The position numbers and the translations under genes are program-made. This document shows, one piece after another, positions 7,428 to 16,281 of a stretch of 17,961 nt of DNA. How positions within the stretch are numbered: position 1 is the stretch's first letter; each line of letters opens with the position of its first letter. The notes under the pieces were generated by a model, which saw only the letters and a program-made list of their open reading frames with translations, did no database searches and was not told the origin of the DNA. Source of the DNA: Isohypsibius dastychi (lineage: Eukaryota; Tardigrada; Eutardigrada; Parachela; Isohypsibiidae); the NCBI GenBank assembly GCA_034696485.1, contig JAQIWT010000569.1:1-17961 (forward strand). The letters are read 5' to 3'.

Positions 7428-8796
7428 GTTGTTTGAGTAGAGAAATTATCAAAAAATTCAGCAGGCTGGGATTCCGCCTAGTTTTATTCACAAAACATAC
7501 AAAACACCAAAAGTATTATCTACTCACCAGTTGATTCTTCTCCTGAGCGCGAGCCTTCCTTAAAATTGGTAATTCGCATACGGAACAATCCACGCTGAAT
7601 TTTTTCTGCAAATGGAAATCGATGTTGAATCACAATCGAATAATTCTTATTGGAATCTCGCCCCGTATTATTACACAGTTTAAGCAACACACTCCGTTAA
7701 GACTGGCTGCTGCTCTTACAGGCGAAGCGGTGACTTATCGCTCACCTTCTGATTTTCCTTAAGCAAAAGCGCGGGCAGCCCCTGTTAGAGTTAGTCGTGT
7801 TGTGGTTTTCTCGTGAAAAAAATGAATTCCCAAATCAAACTTCCTCTCGTTCAATCTGGGACTTGCTCGGTGTCCCAAATTTTGTATTTTTGGTCATTAA
7901 CCAGAGTGGAAAGACCATTACGTGAACGGATTAACTTGTATTTCATATCGGACGAGCACGTCTTTTAATGGTTCTGCTTCAATCGCGAGGATTTATGGCG
8001 GCTTGTACAAAATTTCCGCATTCCCGAAAAAATTGTTTTGGACAACCGCTCAGTATTTAGCGACATCGGAGCTTTGTGTGTGGCTCTTCGACGCTTAACC
8101 TACCCTGCACGGTGGACCGATTTGGAACCGCTATTTGGCAGATCGACACCAGAATTATCGATGATAAATTCATGGGTTATCGATCATCTGGACGAGCTTC
8201 TGTTATATAATCGAGTAAGCCTGATTTTTCTGGGGGTGTGAACCACCTTGCAAACTTGATCATCGATGAGTGGTTTGACAAGGAGAAATTCGTCGGCAGC
8301 ACCAATTTCCGGCATGATAAACTTGACGGTAGTGTCGGCCCCATCATCTTGCACCTATAAAAATGATAAATCAAACCAATGTTCATACTGTTCGATTGAC
8401 AAGATCATTTAAGACTGTGTCTCAAATCAGTTTCATAATATCAACGTGATGGACCGACTGAAACACGCAAACATATTGAATCTCAAACAAAAATCTCGCA
8501 TCACCTGAGCAATTGGTGTTACCGGATGTTGATGCAGGCCACTTTTGTCGAACACTTGATTAAGCGCAAAAACGCAGATTTTGAGTTTAATTTCTGGAAA
8601 TTTTTGCATTGTAGACATGATGCAAGCTCCCTTCGATCCATATTAACAACCAACTTACAATCAATGCACGAAAATCGCGAGTTTCTAGAAACAGTCTCAT
8701 TCTGGCTTCTATACTATTAAACGGATCATTCCGGTGATCAATAGCGTATTGCGCAATAATCTTGACGGTTTCCTCTCCGATGGACTCGTCACCCCG
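7375..8796 (-). CDS. multi-exon gene with nested transposon, unidentified
   Basis: Exons 5' to 3': 8796-8659 (46 codons, GDESIGEETVKIIAQYAIDH; donor GTAAGT), 8593-8505 (LNQVFDK to HPVTPIAQ; donor GTGATG), 8354-8247 (36 codons, VQDDGADTTVKFIMPEIGAA; acceptor tttttatag), 7781-7746 (12 codons, GLPALLLKENQK), about 7650-7528 (QHRFPFAEKIQRGLFRMRIT; donor GTGAGT) and 7415-7375 (NEHVIVKREPGD, TGA). AATAAA follows the stop by about 35 nt on this strand (7336-7341). Most junctions keep phase. The 8659/8593 join is off by one base unless a poor donor is used, and the acceptor of the fifth exon is unclear. The 5' end is not found. The C-terminus carries a sumoylation-type VKRE motif. No family is recognised. 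Confidence 0.5.
7906..8222 (+). mobile_element. PIF/Harbinger (HARBI1-like) transposase fragment
   Basis: One frame reads NREDLWRLVQNFRIPEKIVL, then ALCVALRRLTYPARWTDLEP, then LFGRSTPELSMINSWVIDHL. This matches the conserved N-terminal block of PIF/Harbinger nucleases (DL.RL....IP..I...NR, EALC..L.RL.YP.R..DL.P.FGR..PELS.I...V.D). A TAA at 7966-7968 interrupts the frame just before this block. The similarity stops near 8216 at a GTAAGC site, and the DDE catalytic residues are absent. It is therefore an inactive fragment. It lies wholly inside the 465-bp intron (7782-8246) of the - strand gene, in the opposite orientation. Terminal repeats and target duplication were not identified. Confidence 0.62.
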
Positions 8797-9019
8797 CTTT
8801 CACGGAATTACTTGGCTACTGGAAGAACGGTGACTATATGTTTGCAGGAATAAATGTTGGTTCAACAACTATTCATTGACATGCTTATCCGAATCTGCTG
8901 GACAATATTATTCAAATATACATGCATTGCAGACGGCCGTAACTAAACAGGATTATTTGTCTAAGAATTTCGTCACTTTATTTGTATTTTTTATTCTCCG
9001 AATAATTCTTTTCCACCAG

Positions 9020-9711
9020 CATTTTGAAATGTTCGGACGAGTCAGAGCGACGAAACTCCTCAAAAACCCAGACGGTAAGAACCAGCATTCAAACTCGCTG
9101 TAGTAAAACAATTGCTTCTGTCTGAGCATAAACGATTCAGCTAATTTTCTTCTGTTTTTCAGGTACATCACGGTGTTTTGGCTTCGTCGAGTTCAGTGAA
9201 CGCACTTCCGTCCAGACTGCAATTCAAAGCTGTCACAACCAGATCGTGTTTGGATCACCGCTCTGTGTCGCGCCGAAACTCTGTGGGAAATTCAACAAGG
9301 ACACGGCCTCCAGCACTATACATTATCCGGTGTTCTTCGGTAATCTGGGCCTGAATAACGACGCGAACTTTCTGCAAGAACTCTTGAACGAATTCGCCGT
9401 GCATAGTATCAAGGTAAACAACTATTAGCTGCTTTTGTTGTTGTCTCGCCTCTTTGTTCGGATACAGAATCGATTATGTGAACAATTCTCTGGTTTCAGG
9501 TGATGAAACTGAGACAATCGTTGGGGAATCGCGGATTTGCATTTGTCAACTTCTTGAACCGGAACGAGGTGGGTGGGTAGTGGGGTTTTTTTCGTTTAGA
9601 ATTATTCATAATGCTGGCGCTGGTTCTTAGGCTCTGCATGCTGTTTTCGTGTTCAATTCTCTGGAGCTCGACGATGCAAGAAGGATGGTTGTTCATGGGC
9701 GATTCGATTGA
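9020..9711 (+). CDS. tandem-RRM RNA-binding protein, PABP-like (5' end missing)
   Basis: Four exons in perfect phase: 9020-9074, 9163-9413, 9500-9568 and 9631-9711 (TGA), with GT-AG introns of 88, 86 and 62 bp. They encode 151 residues. The first RRM is entered midway: HFEMFGRVRATKLLKNPDG, then an RNP1-like RCFGFVEF with Cys for the usual Gly. The second RRM is complete: RNP2 VFFGNL and RNP1 RGFAFVNF, then a final strand RRMVVHGRF, and the protein ends one residue later. Two RRMs joined by a short linker and charged helices resemble poly(A)-binding proteins, but the divergence is high and no MLLE domain follows. The exon with RNP2 of RRM1 and the start codon should precede 9020 but was not found. 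RNA binding is well supported, the exact orthologue is not. A possible AATAAA lies at 10053. Confidence 0.8.
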
Positions 9712-10159
9712 TTTGTCAGCTTCCGGTCTATAATGAGCTTTCGGAAGTGCTTTGAGCCTGATTTTGCTTGCATGTTCAACTAGCAATGATTTGCGACATC
9801 CAATTACACATTCTTGTTTAGTAAAGTTTTATTTTGTACCAAATTAGACTTTTTTTGCACAATCTTTGTTTTTGAATCTTTTATTGCTTGTGCTGTATAC
9901 GAACTCTTGTTATTTATTTTGAAATTCGAGAGTGTCTGACCTTTGGTGTTGTCAACAAAAACTTCATGACCACTATCTTTCGTACCCTCCTCAAGCACCA
10001 ACTAATATTATTTCGGACATTGTGCGAAAATATGACAATCAAAAGGCCTCTCAATAAAGTGATTAAACTAAAATATCACATTGTTTTAGATCGACCTTGT
10101 TTTGATGAGGTTCACCTCTCTTACGCTACTAACTTATAAACAAGGTTGTTTATTTATAG

Positions 10160-10245
10160 AATCAACTCAATCTGTAAGATGAAGCTACTAAATCAACCAC
10201 TAGGGCAGAAATGGTGCTCGCTCATCTTCATGGTTTGAGTTGATT
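10160..10245. repeat. foldback sequence
   Basis: AATCAACTCAA (10160-10170) is perfectly inverted as TTGAGTTGATT (10235-10245). Inside it, ATGAAG (10179-10184) is inverted as CTTCAT (10226-10231). The loop is about 41 nt. The fold could be the remnant of a small inverted-repeat element or a structured transcript region. Confidence 0.5.
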
Positions 10246-11546
10246 TATTGTACAGATTCTCAAAAATACCCACTTCCGGTATCCAGTTCGAGGCAGCATC
10301 GCTGGTTCGGTATGATCGACTCTAATTAGATAATGTAATGAACAACATTGATTATTCAACATCTACTTCGGTACTCCCGTCTTGTCTTGCATCAGTTGAT
10401 TATTTGAAACAACTTGCTGCTTTTCATAAAATTAATCCTAGAATGAGTCTGTTTGAGAACTGATCTGAAATAGACTAAATGGAAAATACGTAAACACATC
10501 CCTCCAAAAGTTGTCAATTATTCCAAGCAACGAAGAGAGTTGTTGTTTTGTAGAACCTTCTGAATGTGAGAAATGAATTGCCCCAATGATGTCCGTTAAA
10601 TTTGATTATAAAAGCAGAACCGAAATCCGAAACCACCCTTAGCTTGTGTGCAAACGAATGATTGTCTACAGCTGGAAGGTCATGTGGAAAATCGTCAATT
10701 TGTCTATTGAATAAACAACCTAGGTAGATGCAATACCATAGAACATGAGCAAAATAAATCATATATTACAATTTAACCATGCAAAATTATTGATGATAAG
10801 AATGTTCTCTCTGTTTCGTTGGTCAATTATATTTCGAGTGACCTTTGCAGATGATTGCAACATTTAACATTTACTGAGTTTTTATTGAGATAATAAACAA
10901 CAAATTGTGGTTAATTCGTTACGTATTCTTTGGTGCCCATTTCATTTTCCGCTTATTGAATATGAAATAAACGACAGAACACTGGTGCATGCTGCCGCAA
11001 AGCCAAACACTTTACCATAATTACATTAAATGTAAAAAAAGAAAAGGGCTAGAGAAGGTACGTTCACAAAAAGTGATCATCAAAGCCACATTAAAATCAT
11101 ATATTTCTTTCTCAAACCATATCTATAAATTCTGATATGAAGTAAAGAATGGTAAAGAATGACCCAATTCAACCACCCAGATTGATGCTATAAACAAGTA
11201 ATGAAAAGGAGATTCTCGAGAGGATGTTTGTGGGTGTCGGAATTCAGTGAACAGCTGCATGCTGAAAGCACCGATGAAGGGCGGGTGATTTATTCCAAAA
11301 GAACCCTTAGAGGGAGAACAGCTGTTTGAATCATGACAGAAATCATGTAAAGAGAAAGACCAAAAACAAGGTCGTAAAAGTTGAGCAAGCTAATGAGAAG
11401 ATTTGTTTATGGTGGCAAGCCACGATTAATTTGGGCAGAAAATCTGGGAGATTTATTTACATGGACACGTGAACGTGAATCATTACAGGCGACATTTCTT
11501 TCAACAGAATATACCCGCACTTGGAAATATATCATCAGCAAATAGA
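10246..11546. other. gene-poor stretch before the F-box gene
   Basis: AT-rich with frequent stops. One exon-like piece follows an acceptor (ttattgtacag) at 10255 and reads ILKNTHFRYPVRGSIAGSV before TGA, but nothing joins it. A - strand frame at 10762-10514 is open for 82 codons without protein-like composition. Near 11505 a good acceptor (tttctttcaacag) lies about 38 nt before the F-box start. It could be a cis-splice or trans-splice site for that mRNA. Confidence 0.3.
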
Positions 11547-12459
11547 ATGTCGTGTGGATCGTCATTTGAAACGGCGGATTATGAGATGCTTGACATTACG
11601 CAACAGACGAAAATTAATTCCGGCATTAACCGACTTCCGAATGAAGTGCTTTGCAATATCTTCAAGTTTTGTGACGGAGTGACGCGGACTAGATGCGAAA
11701 GGTATGGCTAGTATTTTCTAGGTGATAGTTATCAACCTCCTTTTAAAGTTACCAAAAAAAACGGTAATAAGCATTGTATGAGAATTTCTCGTTAGAAATG
11801 TGAATATACAACACTTTGCGTATGCTACGTATGGTGTGATGAGTTGAGTTAAAAACTGAAATTTAGTTGAAGGGGAAAACTGGATATTAAAGCGGAGAGA
11901 AATACTTGCATGACCCTTACTTTTCAGCACAATGTTGCATTAGTTTTTTTTTGCTCTTCATAAAATTATACACAAACATATTTCGGTCGAAAACTCCAAA
12001 ATTTATTGGTACTGTATTCTCAGGGTTAGTAAAAGATGGAACTCGGTCGTGCAAACTCCCCAGTTATACACGGAGCTCCTCATTGACGTGTCTGTTTTGA
12101 AGCCATATTCATGCCAGGAGTGCGAAGAATGGGAGAGATGCACGTGGCAGAACTTTTGTCTCTGCAACAACAAACAAAGCGGCAAACATCAAATCAATAC
12201 AATTCTAAAGAATCACTATGCGAAACGGAACTCTCGAGTTATCATCACTGGGAAGCTTAACGACAAGACGCCATATAATTATATCCTGAATTATGGACAG
12301 GATCACCAAGGAGTTCTGAAAGATGGACTTCCTCAGTTTTGTGTGACCTTTTTCGATACGCCCGACTGTGATGTGCTCATGGAGATGCTGCAGTATTTGA
12401 AAGGACGAGCCAACAAAGAACCTAGAAATACCGGTGAAGTATTAAAACAGTACATTTAA
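11547..12459 (+). CDS. F-box protein with a Cys-rich C-terminal region
   Basis: Two exons, 11547-11701 and 12024-12459 (TAA), joined in phase across a 322-bp intron (donor GTATGG, acceptor attctcag), give 196 residues. Residues 28-72 form an F-box: INRLPNEVLCNIFKFCDGVT, then RCERVSKRWNSVVQTPQLYT, with the LP..VL..IF, RC..V.KRW and SP/TP-L motifs of the Skp1-binding fold. The intron cuts the F-box in half. Directly after it comes a Cys cluster (82, 85, 91, 97, 99) of unknown role. The rest, with a VIITGKLNDKTPYNY segment and two short acidic/Cys strands, shows no LRR, WD or kelch repeats. F-box proteins are substrate receptors of SCF ubiquitin ligases; the substrate here is unknown. The start is the first in-frame ATG upstream of the domain. 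A longer frame without ATG reaches 11469. Confidence 0.8.
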
Positions 12460-13280
12460 TTTTAAGATCACCAATTTTCTTTCAATAACTCACGCCCACT
12501 CTTATTACAGCCCAACGAACTCTGCCAATCAGCTGGACATAGAAACTTTCTAATCCGACACCCTATGGACCAATATTCTTGACTTCGGGACATTGGTTAC
12601 TTGCCACTTAAACTTCATGATTAAACGTCGGAATTCATCGGAAAATTTTCGACTCTTCTGTGTTCATTCAAAATTCGTTCTTACAACATTACTCGTCATG
12701 TCAACATCAATTATTCAAATTCAGTCTGGAATAAATCGAATATTTCTAGACTGAGTCTTATTGATGTGGGAAAATGGTTAAGACATAATCTGAAAAAGGA
12801 TTTCCATTGTAAAAAGAAAGTAATGGTGCCTCTAAATCCACTTAACAATTATCATACAGGGGAGCAAAGAATAAACATCCAAAACTCTTTCATTCACATT
12901 GGATGTCTAACAACACCCACAAGTTCTCCAAACTGGAAACTGCAACTTCTTTTGCTACGAGTCCAACCTTCATGGAGCGCCTCATATCCAAATGGATTTG
13001 TAATCCCTGTGAATAATTGCAAGAGGTTCTCAGGAAGAATTCCGATGTATATGGATTGCGTATATGCACATTGACGCCGACTGCAATCGTCCACAAGCAA
13101 TTTTCAAATAACAGAATCACGACGATGTCAATGTGCGCACTGCCATGACCAACAGTCGGGTAAATATTGAACAAATAGTTATTTAAACGCATTTCGACAA
13201 GCTAAAAAATTAATGTAGACCTACAACTGAGCGGTAAAATTCATCGCTATTCATCATGAATCCCATTCAGAACTTCATAA
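12460..13280. other. F-box 3' flank and gene-poor stretch
   Basis: AATAAA at 12730-12735 is a possible poly(A) signal. It sits in the loop of an imperfect hairpin (CAGTCTGGAATA at 12722 against TATTTCTAGACTG ending near 12752). From 12745 the sequence resembles the satellite unit at 14.9 kb (ATGGTTAAGA then ATAATCTGAAAA). All three frames of 12890-13100 - are fairly open, and one reads TNPFGYEALHEGWTRSKR, but splice support is lacking. GCACATTGAC at 13066-13075 is inverted exactly at 13127-13136. Confidence 0.35.
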
Positions 13281-13349
13281 TTGCACACTCACCGGATGTC
13301 CGATATTTCGTTTCCATGTGACGGGCAGAGGTCCGAACTCTCCATCACA

Positions 13350-13375
13350 CCCTACCCCTATACCCCCCCCCCCCC
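13350..13375. promoter_or_regulatory. C-tract with G-quadruplex potential on the - strand
   Basis: CCC, TA, CCCC, TATA and a run of 13 C lie about 135-155 bp upstream of the ATG at 13507. The complementary strand has enough G-runs with short loops to satisfy the usual quadruplex pattern, and the + strand could form an i-motif. The position suits a promoter or 5' UTR. A long mononucleotide run is also an assembly risk. Confidence 0.45.
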
Positions 13376-13506
13376 TCAAAGATTCCTTTCATTCTCTTTG
13401 TTCTACACATCAAAAACTCTTTGCTTTTTACTCCACCGTTATTGTTCCTACCAAAGTTGCATTTCTCTCTCGCACATTTTTATTCCCTCTTCACAGACTA
13501 GAAATT

Positions 13507-14468
13507 ATGGATGGTGCTGGTGACCAACCTGCTGTGCCAGGAGGTGCTGGTGAACAAGCTGCTGTGGCAGGAGGTGCTGGTGAACAAGCTGCTGTGCTAG
13601 GAGGTCTTGGTGAACAAGCTGCTGTGGCAGGAGGTGCTGGTGAACAAGCTGCTGTGCCAGGAGGTCTTGGTGAACAAGCTGCTGTGGCAGGAGGTGCTGG
13701 TGAACAAGCTGCTGTGCCAGGAGGTCTTGGTGAACAAGCTGCTGTGGCAGGAGGTGCTGTTGACCAGCCTGCAGTACCGGGAATCGTCGAGATGCAGCCA
13801 GAATTTGTGGCTGCTATTCAGGGGCTTTTCCAGTAAATTCTTCCAGGACAAAATCTGAACGAAGACAACGCAATTATCATCGGTGCTGTCCTCGGAACTT
13901 TTCTGCATAGGCTGGCCGTTCGAGTTCGTGAGGCGCTGGATGCCATGGCGCATTATGATTTCAACTGGGGTGAAGCGGATGCCACCCTGTTGCTGATGGT
14001 GATTCGAGCTGATGAGGAGGTAAGTGTGGTTCTCTCTTGTTTTTCTCTTCATTTCTGCAGTTTGTCTGCATGTCAATCATATAATTCGTTGATTAGCGCT
14101 GCTTGAAATTGTTTCTAAAGAGATTATGTGTTCCATAGCTCAATACTGCCACGCCGCACTTGATAATTCAAGGAGCTCAGTATGTCAGTCCCCAGCTGCA
14201 ACATGATTTTGAGCAAATCATCGAGACATATCGTGAAGGAATCGTCCATGAAAGCGACGAAGAAGATGCAGAGGACGAAGCGGGAGAGAACGACAACGAG
14301 CAAGAAGAAGAGGAATCATCCGATGCCGAGACCATTTCCTCAAGCAGTGACGCTGACATTGCGGCGCTTGCTGCGGAATACGGCATGGACGTATCCGACG
14401 ATGAACCGGAAGAGGAAATGGATGAAGACGAGGATGATGCTGCGGCAGAACCGGACGTTGCAAACTAG
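13507..14468 (+). pseudogene. decapeptide-repeat protein with acidic tail, interrupted by TAA
   Basis: The ATG at 13507 lies 10 nt after a good acceptor (cctcttcacag), possibly a trans-splice site. Exon 1 (13507-14019) encodes nine decapeptide repeats (GGAGEQAAVP type), then MQPEFVAAIQGLFQ, then an in-frame TAA at 13834-13836, and continues in the same frame: ILPGQNLNEDNAIIIGAVLG to FNWGEADATLLLMVIRADEE. A 119-bp phase-0 intron (GTAAGT to ccatag) leads to exon 2 (14139-14468): HLIIQGAQYVSPQLQHDFEQ, then a tail of more than 60 residues dominated by Glu, Asp and Ser. A CAA-to-TAA change would explain the stop. No family is recognised; acidic tails of this kind occur in histone and RNA-handling proteins. 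Alternatives are a truncated 109-residue product, readthrough or a base error. Confidence 0.6.
13513..13779. repeat. coding minisatellite, 30-bp unit, 9 copies
   Basis: Nine near-identical 30-bp units (the first is 27 bp). Interior units alternate GGAGEQAAVP/A and GGLGEQAAVA, giving a 60-bp higher-order repeat that is nucleotide-identical over several periods. The first and last units instead encode DQPAVP. The length is a multiple of three, so copy changes keep the frame. Confidence 0.9.
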
Positions 14469-14698
14469 GTTCAATTCGGAATTTGATAGGTCGATAAAAT
14501 TTACCTTGTAAAGACAACCTTTCGGTTTGTTCCTGGGTTTTGGACTTTTTTCTTTATCGGTTCGCATTCTACGGTTGTCAATTAGAGTGTTGATTTTATT
14601 TTGTTTTGTCGTTTACCCTTTGTTCATCGTCACATGTCCATTGTGACCGTCGTCCACGTATTTCGTGGAAATATTCTGTTGGAAATTATGATGACAGC

Positions 14699-14726
14699 AA
14701 TAAAACTACGACCACTACGCAATAAA
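14699..14726 (+). terminator. poly(A) signals of the acidic-tail gene
   Basis: AATAAA at 14699-14704 and again at 14721-14726, about 230-255 nt after the TAG at 14466-14468. Confidence 0.5.
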
Positions 14727-14859
14727 TGTTTTCTTTCGCGAATCGGGAACATTCTAAGCAATACATGATGTCTGAGACCTCTTTCACTTCCGGAGCCAAC
14801 AATGTAGACTGTGTGCTTCTCCCAGAAGGTCTGGTCCTTCGAAAACTATGAATGCCCCA

Positions 14860-15195
14860 CACAGCATGGTGTTGTATCAATCTACTTGCTCATTTAAAAA
14901 CTCAGTCTCAAACATATGAAACACATGGTTTAAAGTTCTGTCTGAAAAGCAAACTTTCATTTTTCAAGAATTTGGTTAAAAATTGAATAAGAAATCGTCT
15001 TATTTTATTTTTACTTTTTTGAGACTCAATCTCAATAAATTCTGAGTTTAAACACACCTTGATTAAGAGATAATCTGAAAACCATCGAAGTATTTTTAAG
15101 AAATTGTCCTAATCTCATTGATCATTTTAAAGACTTAGTCTCAAACATATGAAGCACATGGTTTAAGAATCTGTCAGAGAGCAAACTTGCGTTCT
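14860..15195. repeat. degenerate tandem repeat, unit about 115 bp
   Basis: A segment at about 14885-14957 (core CTCAGTCTCAAACATATGAA, then ACACATGGTTTAA) recurs at 15118-15189 with few changes. Between them an intermediate copy (ACTCAATCTCAATAAATTC) starts at about 15023, and its tail AAGAAATTGTCCTAATCTC matches AAGAAATCGTCTTATTTTA of the previous unit. This gives roughly 2.7 diverged units spaced 110-125 bp. Related fragments occur at 8402-8427 (GATCATTTAAGACTG, then TGTCTCAAA) and 12745-12795. The unit is non-coding. Confidence 0.65.
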
Positions 15196-15280
15196 TTCAG
15201 GAAGAACCGATCCAATATACCGTAGGGAAATTAACAGTCCAAAATAAACTGGCAAACAAGGATTCGTCAGTCGATGATTT

Positions 15281-15512
15281 CTAACAAGCAAGACAGCCAT
15301 GCTCTGTTCCTTCTTCTTCTATTTTTTTTGCTCGGATTTTTCCCCAAAGTTGTTCCCAGCGTAAATCTAGTGTTACGAGACTCCGAAACGATTAGTTTTT
15401 AATCAACAATACGTAGTAATATGCCATGTTATAATTGCTGGTATTCACCGTACAAATTCACATGTTTCCGCTTAGCTTCCTCCTCCCAACTCTTCATGAG
15501 TCCATCCCACAT
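15281..15512 (-). CDS. small two-exon candidate gene, unidentified
   Basis: Exon 15512-15449 begins ATG and reads MWDGLMKSWEEEAKRKHVNL. An 82-bp intron (donor GTGAAT, acceptor cactag) joins in phase 1 to 15366-15281, reading LRWEQLWGKIRAKKIEEEGT and ending HGCLAC, TAG. The result is 49 residues, charged and probably helical. The frame is open for another 16 codons upstream (DEYCARLRKRKINVP), so the true start may be earlier. At about 15725 another - strand ATG opens MMRKKRKN before GTAAGC, a possible first exon. No family is recognised and no AATAAA is near the stop. Confidence 0.38.
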
Positions 15513-15560
15513 TGGCACATTAATTTTTCGCTTCCGCAAACGAGCGCAATATTCGTCGAA

Positions 15561-16281
15561 TTATATTTCTCAAAATTCGTCCACTTGAGGTTAAGTAAAA
15601 GTACTGGTACCATAAGGGAAAACATCATATTAATTGACGTCATTGTGTTAGTGAAAATGAACAATTCAACCACGAACTTGGACAAGTTGCTTACTGATTT
15701 TTCCTCTTTTTTCTCATCATTGTAGAATCGTTAGAAGAAAGTGGAATAAACTATGTGGAACGACGACTGAGCTTCCCTTCATGTTTTGTACTGAATGGAA
15801 GAGGGGGGGGGAAGGGTTGATTTCGTAGAAACCTAACGCCTCAGTGTCGCCTAAAAGGCATTTTGGAGAACAAGTAAGGATTGAGCTTCCACAAAATCTG
15901 TCCCCCTATTCGTTTGCTTATGGTTGGCTACAGTCTTGGAAGAGCTAAATACATTCTGATACATTCTTTAAATGTTCCATGATGTCCAACCTTGTTATAG
16001 CGGGTGATGGAGTTGTCGATAGTACCTTGGGGATCGTCGTATAAAGAATACGGTAGAGTGGTTTGGACAGAGGGCAATAAAAGTGTGTGCATCTATTTCA
16101 TCTGTTCTTCTTTTTATGCCATCTTATTCTTGTAGTGTTTATCGCATTCTTTGCAACTTTTTGGAAACTGTTAAAGAGGAACTGTGCTCTTTTGGAGAAC
16201 ACCGTCGCTCAACAACAGGGACGATCATCGTTGCAGCAGTTCTATCTGGGGCTTAACTTGAACACTGTAATTATTTGTGAA
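15561..16281. other. stretch upstream of the MARCH6-like gene
   Basis: No convincing gene. It contains a run of 9 G (15803-15811), a TATAAA at 16040-16045 about 240 bp before the MARCH6-like ATG, and a pyrimidine-rich acceptor (tcttattcttgtag) ending at 16134 that could receive a 5' UTR exon or a spliced leader. The + strand frame 15435-15725 is Phe/Ile/Leu-rich and looks non-coding. Confidence 0.35.

Noticed and set aside
12766-13192. Overlapping frames on both strands of about 100 codons
   Set aside because: Three frames are open together, the + one begins in satellite-like sequence, and none has consistent splice sites or a poly(A) signal.
13832-13845. 14-bp GT-AG segment that would remove the in-frame TAA
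   Set aside because: Too short for a spliceosomal intron, and removal shifts the downstream frame into a stop.
13597-14076. 159-codon - strand frame across the minisatellite
   Set aside because: It is the antisense shadow of the 30-bp coding repeat. Multiples of three keep all frames open.
14177-14567. Several frames antisense or offset to the acidic tail
   Set aside because: The GAA/GAC/GAT-rich tail creates Ser- or Arg-rich shadow frames in other registers.
15435-15725. 96-codon + strand frame MLVFTVQIHM
   Set aside because: Hydrophobic low-complexity composition, and it is antisense to the in-phase exon 15512-15449.
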